Source of the DNA: Ananas comosus
Lineage: Eukaryota; Streptophyta; Magnoliopsida; Poales; Bromeliaceae
Direction: 5' to 3'
Length of the DNA: 64,000 bases
Assembly (NCBI RefSeq): GCF_001540865.1
Contig: NC_033625.1
Span: 8,035,677 to 8,099,676, forward strand
This document shows positions 35,919 through 47,415 of this stretch, one piece after another; the stretch's first letter is position 1; the number at the start of each line of letters is the position of its first letter. The translations under genes and the position numbers were made by a program. The notes under the pieces were generated by a model that ran no database searches, had not been told where the DNA came from, and saw only the letters and a list, made by a program, of their open reading frames with translations.

Positions 35919-36359
35919 TTCATGTAAAACTCAATTATACCCTTTACTAATTAAGAATAAGATTTTAATATTTTTGGTGTATTNTCGACTAACCTTTTAA
36001 TGATGAGTGGATAATTGCACCTCAATCATTTTAAGTAGTAAATGTCACCAAACCTCATTATTTGATCGTCCACATTAACATTTGCAGATTAATAAATTAG
36101 CATGCACAATTTGAACTAATATTTCATTTGAACAATGAAACGAATACCTTAGTATCTAAAATAATAATAATATAATATAGAATGAAATGATAGATTAACT
36201 GTACTCCTTACATTCAAAGTGTATGATTCCCAACAAAAATAAAAACTTGAAAATATATATATTTTTTGCTTTTTATATTTTTCTTTTCTTTATTTAAAAA
36301 AGTTATTCACCACTTAAGTGGAGTGGGTAACAAGTTTACTGATCCTAACAATAAGAAAA

Positions 36360-36760
36360 AGGATTAATTTAAAACAGGTCCCTATAAATATAGTGAATAG
36401 TAAATATATTTTTACAAAGTTCAACTTAATTTCATATGTTGTCCCTACAAAAGTCCTGATGTTTTCAAATATATCACTGCTGTTAGAATCCGTTATAAAA
36501 GTTTAGTTAACTATAGATTAAATACTTAATCTTGGTTAATTTTTAATAATTTTACCCTTCTTATATTATAATATTATGGCTTTTGGAGGGATATATATTT
36601 GTGTTAACAAAATTGAAAATATAAACGGTTCTCTAACGGTAACAAGCCAGAGAGATATATTGGAAAATATGAGAACCCTAAGAAAAAAGTCCTCCTTGAT
36701 GTTGCATATCAGAATATATAAATTAGTCCAAAAAATAGCAACAATACCAAACATGTTATT
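36360..36760. mobile_element. Inverted-repeat (MITE-like) element
   Basis: The two halves are diverged reverse complements: 'gatgttttcaaatatatcactgctgttagaatccgtta' (about 36457-36495) pairs with 'aacggtaacaagccagagagatatattggaaaatatgag' (about 36636-36672, minus). Encoded frames on opposite strands are accordingly alike. No transposase and no exact ends resolved. Confidence 0.5.
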
Positions 36761-37337
36761 GATTTGTCAACTCTAAACCTACATAGTAATAGTAATATTG
36801 AGGGCCACAATAGGATTTTGAAAATCTTAGCTCCTATAATTTTAAGATAAAAGCATTTAAAATGCTAGATAGTTTCAAAGTGTCCTTTTTTAAAAGCTTT
36901 TTCTTTTGAACTTTTTGTTTCAAAATTTATTTTTCAATGAACAACTATAATTTCCTATTAATTTCTAGTGAAATTAAAATTTCTCCAGATATAGAATGAT
37001 CTGACTTTTCCTCCATATGTGAATTTCCATTTAAAAAAATTAAAATAAAAAATATTTTAAAAAAACAGCTATGGACTACAAATAGGGTTGTCATTTGTCA
37101 ATGAGCGGAATTCATGTTTAGTGATTTGAACAGGATCTGACTTGTTAAAATGTTGAGTTGAAAAACGAGCCGAACGCAAATTAGTTCATGATCAACAAGT
37201 TAAAAGGATTAGAAAAAATATATATAGAAAAAAAATTTATGAGGTCTTGACGATTATATTTTAATCTAAAAGTTGAAACTTTGTATATAAATAGGCATTT
37301 TCACAATTGAGTTGGGCTTTATATGTATTTAGATCGG

Positions 37338-37853
37338 CACTACAACAGAATTAGGTTATAGGAACACATATTTGGAACACTTTTGAGTGAGTGTCCCATT
37401 TATCCTAAAACTTAAAAAAATATCTACTAATACCTAAATATAAAACCCAATCCAACCAAAAATAAAAGATTACTCTACTCAACCCAACACACCCAGTCCA
37501 TTTGGCCCGATTACAAACAGAAAAGAAAAAAAAAAAGAAAAATCAATTACCTCTTTTCTTCTCTCTTCACTCAATCCACTGAAATTCTAGACGAAGAGCC
37601 CTTCCTGTCGTCCTCCTCCGCCACCGCAGCCAACGAGATAGAGTTTCGGCGGTTGCTAAATGCTTAAATAAGTATTGGTAAATTAGCAGCACTCTTTTAG
37701 GTTATAGCGACACTCTTTAACTGTCACTATATACTATGGTCGACCCACATATAACAGACACTTTTAAATTGTCGTAATTTTAGCAGACACTTTTTTACCA
37801 TGTACTCTACATTTTAAAAGTTGCTATAATTGACCTGTTTCTGATTTGTAGTG
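37338..37853. mobile_element. Non-autonomous CACTA-like element, 516 bp
   Basis: Begins CACTACAACAGAATTAGG at 37338 and ends CTGATTTGTAGTG at 37853. Flanks CGG and CGA are a likely 3-bp duplication with one change. The left end is the inverse of the right end of the element at 30913-31544, so both belong to one family. It has no coding. Inside are 'gtcactata' and 'gacacttttaaattgtcg' variants of a subterminal phrase. Confidence 0.65.
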
Positions 37854-37859
37854 CGACTA

Positions 37860-38275
37860 ACAATTAAATAATAACTAATTGTATAATATATACTTATATA
37901 TTATAATAATTATATAAATATATATATATATATTATATATATATATATATACTATATAGAATAAGCTACTATGCTATGAAAGCATAAAGTATGTTTTCCA
38001 AATTTAGCGCCTTAATCAACCCTCGTAGGGATCATCTAATCATGTATTACTATTATAACATGTGACCACTCAACCCCAAGAGACCGATCATTCAACTAGT
38101 AATTACTTTATACAAGCAAAAATATGCGGGAAACACAACATTTTAGTTCCAATACATAGAGCTCTAACACCTAATATAAATATATAATTTAAACTATTTA
38201 TTATATATATATATAAGATAATAGAAGCAAGAGAAGAGAAGAGAGACAGAGCGAGAGAGAGAGAAGGAGAGAATA
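37860..38275. other. AT-rich intergenic with microsatellites
   Basis: TA-rich stretches at about 37890-37960 and 38195-38215 and a GA-rich stretch at about 38225-38275. No gene seen. The GA tract leads straight into the palindromic MITE cluster. Confidence 0.5.
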
Positions 38276-39660
38276 GCAGGGGCTCGTTCCTAGTGAGCAG
38301 AAGCCTGATCTACGATCCGTTCGATGATGGAAATTCGAATCGACATTCGCACGGTTAACCTTGATCTACGCGTATTGAGTTTCGAGAAAATAATAATTTA
38401 ACTGATTTTTCGATAGCATTACCTAGCAATTCGCAAGGATTCAAATCAATAAATTTTAAAAGGCTAAACATAAAACCTATAAATAGTGGTGAATACACTA
38501 AAATTTTCACGACTAGAAATATTAATTTGTTGAATTAAAGAATTTTTATCAAAATCTCATATGATTGAGATTACTTCCTACACCGTTAAACTTGAAAATA
38601 AGCAATAACAACATTAAAAATATGAATTTGAATCCTTTGATCACTAATAAATTAATCAAAAATCAAAAAATAGTAGCTGCTGTGCTCTCGAGACACAGAG
38701 CCTCCGTGCTCGCCTGAGCCGTTTTCGATGATCGGAATTTTCGAATCGACATGCTCCGTTAGACTATAATAATTCTCATTTTGATAATATTTACCAAAGT
38801 GATCGAAAAGATCAAATCCATAAATTTTAATGTTATATCTGTCCGTTTAGCGCTGCTGGCTCTCAGGACAGTAGGCCTCGTGTCTCCTGACCGTTTTACG
38901 AGATGAATTTTTTATCGACGATCGCTCTCCAGTTCGGCTTGATAATTTTGCGACTTTTTTATATCATTACTAAGTATCGAACAGGATCAAACTCCATAAT
39001 TTTAATGTTGATATCTTTTTTCAAGTTTCACGTGTAGAAGTATCAAACAGAAACATTTGATCACAATTCTTCTACATCTACAACAAATTAATATTCTGAT
39101 CGAATAATTTTTAGTTCTACATAAACTTTTTATAGGATTTTTTATTCAGTCGTTATATTAAAAATTAATATATCATAGAGAGGCTGCTAGCTCCAGGAGC
39201 ACGAGCGTTTTCGATATGGAATTTCGAAATCTACATACGCTCCGTTAACTTGATAATTTTTACGGATTTTTTGATATATTTACCCTAGTGATCGAATGAT
39301 CAAAATCGATAAATTTTTAATGTTATTTATTTCTCCTTTTTCAAGTTTAACTGGTAAAGTTTCAAATCAATAAATTTGAATACAAAATTTTATACTATCT
39401 AACAACAATTAATCAATTCGATGATCAAATTTAGTATTTATCACCACTTTTTATAAATTTTTATTTCAAACCGTTAAAATTTATTGAATCTTTGAAGTCC
39501 TTTTCAATGCTAGAAATGATATCGAAAAATCGCAAAATATTTTCTAGAAACTTTAAATCGCTACTCAAGTCTAACGACCGACTCGTCGATTCGGAAACTC
39601 CATCATCAAAACGGCTCAGACACAGAGCCTCCGGCTCCCTGAAGAGCAATGCAGCCCCTG
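38276..39660. mobile_element. Cluster of truncated palindromic MITE arms (family P)
   Basis: Several degraded copies of one arm, starting near 38286, 38690, 38855 and 39185. Each runs 'gcacggaggcctccgtgctcc', 'gagccgttttcgatgatgg', 'ttcgaatcgac', 'tagacttgatc', 'gcgattttttgatatcattta'. The near-complete member is at 49639-50180. Copies differ mainly by one- and two-base indels. No coding. Confidence 0.6.
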
Positions 39661-39689
39661 CTATATATATATATTAGGTATAATATATA

Positions 39690-39826
39690 TCTATATCCGT
39701 CTATATCTTATATTACATCGTCCTCTAATACTCATAATCCGTTTCGGGTGGGAGATAGAGCTTCCGAATTGATGATCCATACCATTAAACGTTATCTAGA
39801 GCATTTAAAACTTCTAAAAATTAAAT
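39690..39826. mobile_element. Family P MITE, left piece split by gypsy element C
   Basis: Ends '...gagcatttaaaacttctaaaaattaaat' at 39826 and continues at 49193 with 'caaattttataattttttgacaccatttacc'. Together they restore the conserved P sequence. TAAAT/CAAAT at the break is a likely 5-bp duplication with one mismatch. This dates the MITE before the gypsy insertion. Confidence 0.65.
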
Positions 39827-39923
39827 TATCACGTCCCGGATTATAGCGGAAGCCCAAGTTACGTCAACAGACCCGCCGCATTCACAAGAATACACCTTAT
39901 ATATACGAAGCGTCAACAAATCT

Positions 39924-40089
39924 TGTGACGCCCCAACTTCCCAGGGGTTCACCTATCCTAGGACTACTCCCGTCCCAGCACACTTAACTCTCTTAACCTC
40001 TTGGGCCTTGCCACCACCGAAAATGCTTAAGCCGGGTTAAGAGTTTAGCCCTATTATATCTTATATATAGGACTACCCGGGGTCTCACA
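39924..40089 (-). mobile_element. Cassandra solo LTR
   Basis: 166 bp, TGTGACGCCCC to GGGTCTCACA, flanked by the perfect 5-bp duplication AATCT (39919-39923 and 40090-40094). On the minus strand it holds the 5S rRNA-like run AGTTAAGTGTGCTGGGACG...TAGTCCTAGGATAGGTGAACC. It is the best-preserved Cassandra LTR of the three loci here. Confidence 0.9.
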
Positions 40090-40926
40090 AATCTATTCAA
40101 CAAAATTAACTAAAATCTAACAATAATAGGTATCAGAGAAAAATAAAACTATATGCTATAGCTACACTGTAACGATTTACAATCATTACCACACCAATCT
40201 TCAAAATGGTACAACATTTCTAACCACTCCAAGTATCAAAACACTGTACAGGCTGCTCACTAATAGGTGGTCCAACTACACACACAAGAAGGGTAGGAGA
40301 TGCTATATATCCACGATTCGCTTATATCGATCAGTCGCTGGTGCTGAAGGCTCTGAAATAAAATATTAAATAAAAGGGTATGAAAACTATAATCAATAGT
40401 TCCCCAGTGGGTACAATCGTCAACGCTGACGGTCTACACCACTAGGTCCATAAGAGGCAAAAATAGTAAATACTGAGCAATATGAAAGAACATATACTAA
40501 TATAAATAATTGCTGAAAATAACTGCTACTATCATGCCTCTACAGCATAGCTGAAATTGTAAATTATGTTTTGCATGTATCAATTAGAGACTAAATAAAA
40601 TACTACAATAATTACCAATCATAGTGATCGACTCAACATCAAGTCTAGCCTGCGCAGCCTCGTGTCCAGCACCCACCTATTGTGGTTTGCTACCACGCAA
40701 GCAGCTGTCTGGCCTATGCCATAATAATATCTCATAGCCCAACCTCCGAAATGGCACTCGCGGGGCACTACCCCAACCGAGTATAGTATCACTGTCAAAC
40801 TTAACGTAGCATGCGGGCTGTGGTCAAATGCGATGATCAAATAGATCATGATATGTTGTCATAGTGTCCAAAATACAGTTATAGTCTCACATTATCTGTA
40901 GCTATTTATTGACCTTTAGAAAATAT

Positions 40927-40968
<42 letters not shown>

Positions 40969-40974
40969 GCACGA

Positions 40975-42212
40975 TTCTCGAGAAGTCATAAATTAACAAT
41001 TATACAATAGAAACTAGAGACATTTTATTTAGTCATGAGAGTCTACTGTGCTCTCAAGAAACGATACTCGTTGCAAGTAGACGGAGCCTGTTCTCTGGCG
41101 CACATGAGTAGTCTACATGATTAGCCGTTTTTATGATGGCACATTTTTCACGAATCAGTGCAGATTCGCGTACTAAATTACACTCTCGGGTAATAAAAGC
41201 TATTCTACCGCTTACCGATGTCTTCGAGATAGACTGTTAGATAAAATATACTCGGTGGATATATTAGATCATGTCAGTGTGTAATATGAGTTAATTGAAA
41301 TGTTTGAGTCCAGTATGTCTTCCTGACGATACATCGCTCGTCCAAAATTTTGTAACTGCGTCGGAGATAAATGAATAGACAACAGTAAATTGGCTGAGTC
41401 GTTCGTGCTTCGATGAGATGAGGACATAAACAGTATCAACTACTAGGAGAGACCTATCACGTCGTTGGATGTCCCTGAGCATGCACACTGTGCGAGCAAT
41501 CCCGATCAACTTTATCTCGATTTGGATAGTATTCTTGGAATACGTCGACAGAATCGATGATCGGCTCCGTTAGACCGTGATAATTCGATTGTTCCAAATA
41601 GTATTATACATCTCGTGCAATAATATAGATAAGCATTATTACTACCCTATTTCAAGTACGTAGAAATAGGGAATAAAACACAGTGCAAAGCTCAAACGGT
41701 GAGTGTCAAATTTTATATTGATATCTTTGCTCGTGAGATTATACACATTAATGTAGTTCACCGATTTATTTCGCTAAGAAAAGGACTATTAAGAATCTGT
41801 TAGAAATCACACCCGGGAGAGATCTAATAGAACACATATTACATTATACGATAGGAAGCTAAGTTACCATGAATATTCAGAAAAGATTGACAACGATAAT
41901 ACGACATTATATATCACTCGCATTGTCCTGCAACTGAGATATATGCTAAATGTTGTTTTCACATTTTTGGTCTCTAGAACGTTAGAACACATCGAATTAC
42001 GATCCTATAAATTACACTCCAGGCATAAACAACGAAGTCAATGTCCGTGTCGATCTAGAGCTGAGCATAAAAGTACTGCTCTGTATAATAATACATTCGA
42101 TCGGTACGAACTGCGAGTATTCAATGATATGTCCATATTAGATTCTCGAACATGCACACGCAATCTGTCGCTTCAAATGACAACTCCGGAATAATAAAAA
42201 TATAATCTACGT
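40975..42212. other. Degraded or low-quality sequence, family P-like fragments
   Basis: Short islands resemble family P and LTR C ('gccgtttttatgatgg' near 41143, 'gaatcgatgatcggctccgttagac' near 41551), but the order is broken by many indels. No gene found. Either very old repeats or poorly corrected read sequence. Confidence 0.4.
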
Positions 42213-42900
42213 TTGACACTCACTCACATCTCTCGCCCCCTCTCACTATCACTCCCTCACTCACACACACACACACACACAATCCACTCAGTGTGTGAGA
42301 CCTCGATCCCCTCCCCCACTCCTCTCTCACACTCTCACCCACACAGCTACACTCAACACTGCAATTTAAATAACAAAATTTTTTTAACCATTACCACACC
42401 ACACACCACTCTCCTCCCCCCCACACACTCCTCGCTCACACCTCACTCATCTCTCACCTCTCAAACAAGTTATTGTTTTGAATCTTGGATTGCCTGTCAC
42501 ACTCACTCACTCCCACACAACCCACACACTCTCACACCACACACACGACTCACAGTCTAACCGGACGCCCGGACTGCTCCCCCCCCCACCCCCTCCCCAC
42601 ACCTCACCGCGCACCACACTCACGCCACCCCTCCTCACACACCCGCACCCCCCCCCCCCCTCTCACACACTCTACCACACGACCCCCTACACTCACCACT
42701 ACTCTCACTCCACCACGCCTCCCCTCATACCTCATCAAGTGTCCTTTCGACTCCACACACCCCACACTTGATGACCATACACTCACCTCTACTCACACCA
42801 CTCTCACAACTACACACACACTCACACCATCTATTCCACCTCGCACCCACCGCGCTCACCACGTAACACACCCCCCGCACTTCACCAATACACCTATTTA
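42213..42900 (+). repeat. G-poor (C/A/T) low-complexity tract
   Basis: Nearly 700 bases made of CACAC, CTCTC, CCCC and TCAC strings with very few G. It includes (CA)n at about 42260-42282 and C runs at about 42650. Three overlapping long frames (serine/threonine/histidine/proline) are produced by the repeat and are not genes. Confidence 0.85.
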
Positions 42901-43289
42901 GGCATACGAAGGTCGTCATCGAAAGGATTCAAATCAATAATTTTTAATGGTTGATATATGCCGTTTTCAAGTTTAACGGTGTAGAAGTATTCAAATTAGA
43001 TGAAATTTTGATACAAAATTCTTTATACTATCTACAACAAGATCAATATTTCAAATCGAAAATTTTAGTGCTATATCACCACTTTTTATAGAATTTTTAT
43101 TTTCAGCCGTTAAAAATTATTGATTTTGAATCCTTTCGATTGCTAGGTAAATGATATCAAAAAATCGCAAAAATTATTTTCTAGAAACTTCAAATACGTT
43201 AGATCAAGTCTAACGGAGCCGATCATCTATTCGAAAATTCCATCATCGAAAACGGCTCAGGAGCACGGAGGCCTCCGTGCTCCTGAAAG

Positions 43290-43460
43290 CACAACAGCCC
43301 TACTCTATATATATGTATATATACATATGTACATATGTACATATACATATGTACATATATATATGTACATATGTATATGTACATATGTACATATATACAT
43401 TTGCCAGTAGAGTAAATTGAGACGTATATATACATATGTACGTATGTATATATACATATA
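43290..43460. repeat. Alternating purine-pyrimidine tract
   Basis: TATACATATGTACATATG-type sequence with strict purine/pyrimidine alternation over long stretches. It is flanked by 'ttgccagtagagtaaattgagacg' and its inverse, which look like the inverted ends of a short MITE (about 43398-43497). Confidence 0.75.
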
Positions 43461-43650
43461 TATGTATGTATGTCTCAATTTACTCTACTGGTAAATGTCA
43501 AACTATCACTATTACTCAACTATATCAACAGTTCATCTCACAGATTAAATAATATAATATGGATATAGAAATTAGTCCGTCAATTTTGACAACACGAAAC
43601 TCACCTATAACGCAAGTCCAAGAAAATGAACGGTAAACGAGATAGCAGCN

Positions 43651-44136
43651 ATTATTTAATCTGTGAGATGAACTGTTGATATAGTTGAGTAATAGTGATA
43701 GTTTGACATTTACCAGTAGAGTAAATTGAGACATATATACATATATACACGTACGTACATATATATATATATACATACATACATATGTATATATACATAC
43801 GTACATATGTATATATACGTCTCAATTTACTCTACTGGCAAATGTATATATGTACATATGTATATATACATATGTACATATGTACATATACATATGTATA
43901 TGTACATATGTACATATGTATATATACATATGTACATATATACATTTGCCAGTAGAGTAAATTGAGACGTATATATACATATGTACGTATGTATATATAC
44001 ATATGTATGTATGTATATATATATATATGTACGTACGTGTATATATGTATATATGTCTCAATTTACTCTACTGGTAAATGTCAAACTATCACTATTACTC
44101 AACTATATCAACAGTTCATCTCACAGATTAAATAAT
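43651..44136. repeat. 486-bp perfect palindrome starting right after an N
   Basis: The sequence from 43651 to about 43893 is the exact reverse complement of about 43894 to 44136. Identical 79-aa frames at 43726-43965 (plus) and 43822-44061 (minus) confirm the symmetry. It begins on the first base after the N at 43650. 44062-44231 also repeats 43480-43649 with a few substitutions. Confidence 0.9.
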
Positions 44137-44733
44137 ATAATATAGACATAGAAATTAGTCCGCCAATTTTGACAACACGGAATCCACCTATAACGCAAGT
44201 CCAAGAATATGAACGGTAAACGAGATAGCAGCCACAACACTCTAAAATAGCTCGAAAATTTCTCGTCAAGATTACGCGAAATCCGCTCCTAAAATGTATA
44301 AAAAAAATCAGTTTCTAACTCTCAATTTCTATAAAAAATTTATCAAAAGAATCTAAATGAGAAATAATAATATTATGATACTAACCACGACATCGAAACG
44401 CCAAAATACGCGTGCGCGCACTCGACTCGCTCGCTCGCTCGCCAGAACGAATCGAGCTTGCTTGCCAATGTCTCAACCAATTCCCACTCTCTCTTCAATA
44501 CAAGTGAAGAGGATAAGATCAAATAAAAACTTCAGGTGCTACGTGGATTCCATGCAAAATAGCAAAAATGTCATTAGGCCCCTCAAAAGTCAATATTTCG
44601 ACTTTAGTCCAAAATAATTAAATCTTGAGTTTCAAAGTCCGTTTTTACATCTATTTTGCGCAAAACGTCTCCAACTCAATAAAGCATAAATTTATACTGT
44701 AACCTTGCCAATTTGTTAAGATTCAGTATATCA

Positions 44734-44750
44734 TATCCTCCCCTCCTTAA
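44734..44750 (-). other. Polypurine tract of gypsy element C
   Basis: On the minus strand TTAAGGAGGGGAGGATA directly precedes the 3' LTR start TGATATACTG. This is the plus-strand primer site of LTR retrotransposons and fixes the LTR edge. Confidence 0.75.
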
Positions 44751-44784
44751 AAAAAAATTTCGTCCTCAAAAATTAAAATATATC

Positions 44785-47415
44785 TCAGGTCGGCTGCTCA
44801 AATAAATACGGATAAAATTCTCGCATCGCATCCTCAGGCTCCCAAATCGCCTCTCGCTCTTCCTGGTGACTCCATAGTACTTTCACGTAAGAAATAACTC
44901 TATTCCGCAATTCTTTTACTTTTCGTGCAGGAATTCGAATCGGTTGCTCAGTATAACTCATCTCCTCAGTCACCTCCAGTGGAACATAATCTATTACATG
45001 TGATGGATCAAAAATATACTTTCTTAAGGCTGAAACAGGAAACACATCATTTACATCGGCTAAACTCGGCGGCAAAGCTAACCGATTTGCAATAGGTCCA
45101 ACACGCTCAAGTATCTCAAAATGTCCAATGAATCGTGGACTAAGCTTTTCACGCATTCTAAACCTCTTTATCCCTTTAGATAGTGAGACTGAGAAATACA
45201 TGATCTCCAATCTGAAACTCTAAGTCTCGACATCGTGTGTCAGCATAGCTTTTCTGTCGACTCTAAGCGATTTGCAAATGTTGTCGAGCAATTCTAACAT
45301 TTGCTTCTATTTCCACTAAAATATCTGGACCCAGAGTTTTTCTCTTACCCACTTCACTTCAATATAATGGTGATCGACATTTTCTTCCATACAATGCCTC
45401 AAATGGAGCCATTTTTATACTTACTTGATAACTATTATTATATGCAAACCCCGCCGTTGCCAAATGTCGATACCAGCCACCACCATACTTGAGGACACAT
45501 GCTCTCAACATATCCTCAAATATTTGAATCGTCCTCTCAGACTGTCTATCAGTTTGCGGGTGAAAAGCTGTATTGAACTGTAACTGAGTTCCCAAAGCCA
45601 TCTGTAAAGCTCTCCAAAAGTGTGCTACAAATCTCGGGCCTCGATCTGACACTATAGAGGTAGGAATTCCATGCAGTCTTACGATCTCATCGAGATATGT
45701 TTGAGCAAGCTTCTCTCTAGACCAAGTCACTTAGACTGGTATAAAGTGAGCAGATTTAGTTAATCTATCCACTGTCACCCAGATCGCATCATGTCCATCC
45801 TGTGATCTTGGTAAGCCAGTTACAAAATCCATAGTGATCCTATCTCATTTCCATTCAAGAATTAGAAGATTTTGTAATTTGCCAGCAGGTACCCGATGCT
45901 CCACTTTTACTTGCTGACAGGCTAAATATTGTGATGCAAATCTTCCAATATCTCTTTTCATACCATTCCACCAGTAATGTGGTTTAAATCCTTATACATT
46001 TTCATTCCTCCAGGGTGTACAGTATAGGGGGAACTATGTGCTTCCCTCAATATCTCCTCACGGATCTCAACATCCATAGGTACACATAATCAATCCTGAA
46101 ATCTTAATACCCCCGAAGCATCAACACTAAAGTCCTTCACTTCTTCACTTGCTAATTCTGTCCAAATTTTTGTTAAATGTGGATCAACACTTTGTTTCTC
46201 TTTAATTCTTTCTAGCAGATTGGGTTGTAAAACCATAGCCATAAGTCTAGCAGAAACTCCAGAGAGTACAACTTCCAAGTCTAACCACCTCATCTCCTCT
46301 AACAATGCTACTTGATTAGTAATCATTATACTCAAATTCTGTACTGATTTACGACTTAATGCATCTGCCACTACATTAGCCTTGCCAGGATGATAAAGTA
46401 TTGATACATCGTAATCCTTCAGTAATTCTAACCATCGGCATTGTCTCAAATTCAATTCTTTCTAAATAAATAAGTACTTGAGACTTTTATGATCAGTGTA
46501 GATTTCACAATATTCTCTATAAAGATAGTGGCGCCAAAGTTTTAGTACAAAAATCACAGCAGCTAACTCCAAATTATGAGTAGGATTTTTTTTCTCATAT
46601 TCTTTCAACTATCTGGAAGCATAAGCAATTACCCTCTCATTCTGCATCAATACACAACCCAATCCACTCTGTGATGCATCACTATAAATAACAAATCCTT
46701 ATCCATAACAGGAAGGGTAAGGATACGAGCCGACATCAATCTATTTTTTAATTCTTCAAAACTCCTTTGGCAATCCTCACTCCAAATGTATTTAATTCTT
46801 TTTCGAGAAAGTTGAGTGAGGGGCATGGAAAGCTTTGAAAAACCTTCCACAAACCGACAATAATAACCAGCCAACCCCAGAAAGCTCCGCACTTTAGAAA
46901 CACTCGTCGGTGTAGGCCAATCTCGAATTGCTTCAATTTTTTTTGGATCAACTGCAATCCCATCAGCTGATATCACATGCCCAAAAAAGCAATTTTCCGT
47001 AACCAGAAGTCACACTTCTTCAATTTAGCATAAAGTTTCTTTTCCCTCAAAATCTGTAATACAATTCTCAAATGGTCCTCAAATTCAGCTACACTTCGAG
47101 AATATATCAAAATATCATCAATAAACACCACCACAAATCTATCCAAAAACGGTTGAAACACTCGATTCATCATATCCATAAACGTGGCTTGAGCATTTGT
47201 TAATCCAAATGGCATTACTGTAAATTCATAATACTCATACCGTGTTCTAAATGCCATTTTGGAGATGTCCTTAGGTTTAATCTTCAATTGATGATATCCT
47301 GACTGCAAATCTATCTTGGAGTACACATGAGATCCTTGCAATTGATCAAACAAATCATCAATGCGCGGCAATGGATACTTATTCTTAATGGTCACCTTAT
47401 TCAGCTCTCGGATTT
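44785..47415 (-). pseudogene. pol: Broken Ty3/gypsy pol (RT, RNase H, integrase, chromodomain-like end)
   Basis: Minus-strand remnants in gypsy order RT-RNase H-integrase. RT spans about 47415-46970, with [16 protein letters not shown] and the catalytic [11 protein letters not shown]. An RT/connection part follows (46976-46647; [20 protein letters not shown]). RNase H is damaged (46650-46460) and continues as [21 protein letters not shown] sequence at 46455-46090. The integrase core is at 45730-45359 (IVSDRGPRFVAHFW, HPQTDRQSERTIQ). The C-terminal part at 45210-44785 ends in a chromodomain-like segment (VKVLWSHQEEREAIWEPEDAM), suggesting a chromovirus (Tekay/Del-like is inference). Stops and frameshifts separate the pieces; gag, protease and the RT start are missing. 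The frame upstream of RELNKV in the RT piece is unrelated LTR G sequence. Confidence 0.88.

Larger units (their letters stand above)
39827..44733 (-). mobile_element. 3' LTR of gypsy element C, with nested insertions
   Basis: Reverse LTR. Near its left end are 'tcacgtcccgg' and 'caacagacccgccgcattcac'; the right end '...cagtatatca' at 44733 adjoins a reversed polypurine tract. Inside lie a Cassandra solo LTR (39924-40089), TA microsatellites (about 40928-40970), scrambled P-like sequence (about 40975-42210), a G-poor tract (42213-42900), a P arm (about 42905-43290), an alternating purine-pyrimidine tract and a 486-bp palindrome. LTR sequence resumes at about 44062-44733. The conserved LTR portions match LTR E. 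Confidence 0.65.

Noticed and set aside
39924..40089. A 5S rRNA gene
   Set aside because: The 5S-like run is diverged and sits inside a Cassandra LTR bounded by a target duplication; it is not a tandem 5S unit.
42213..42901. Three long overlapping plus-strand frames rich in serine, threonine, histidine and proline
   Set aside because: They come from the G-poor CA/CT repeat, which lacks stops in several frames. No protein-like composition or start context.
43726..44061. Two identical 79-aa tyrosine/isoleucine-rich proteins on opposite strands
   Set aside because: A consequence of the perfect palindrome in a TATACATATG-type tract, not genes.
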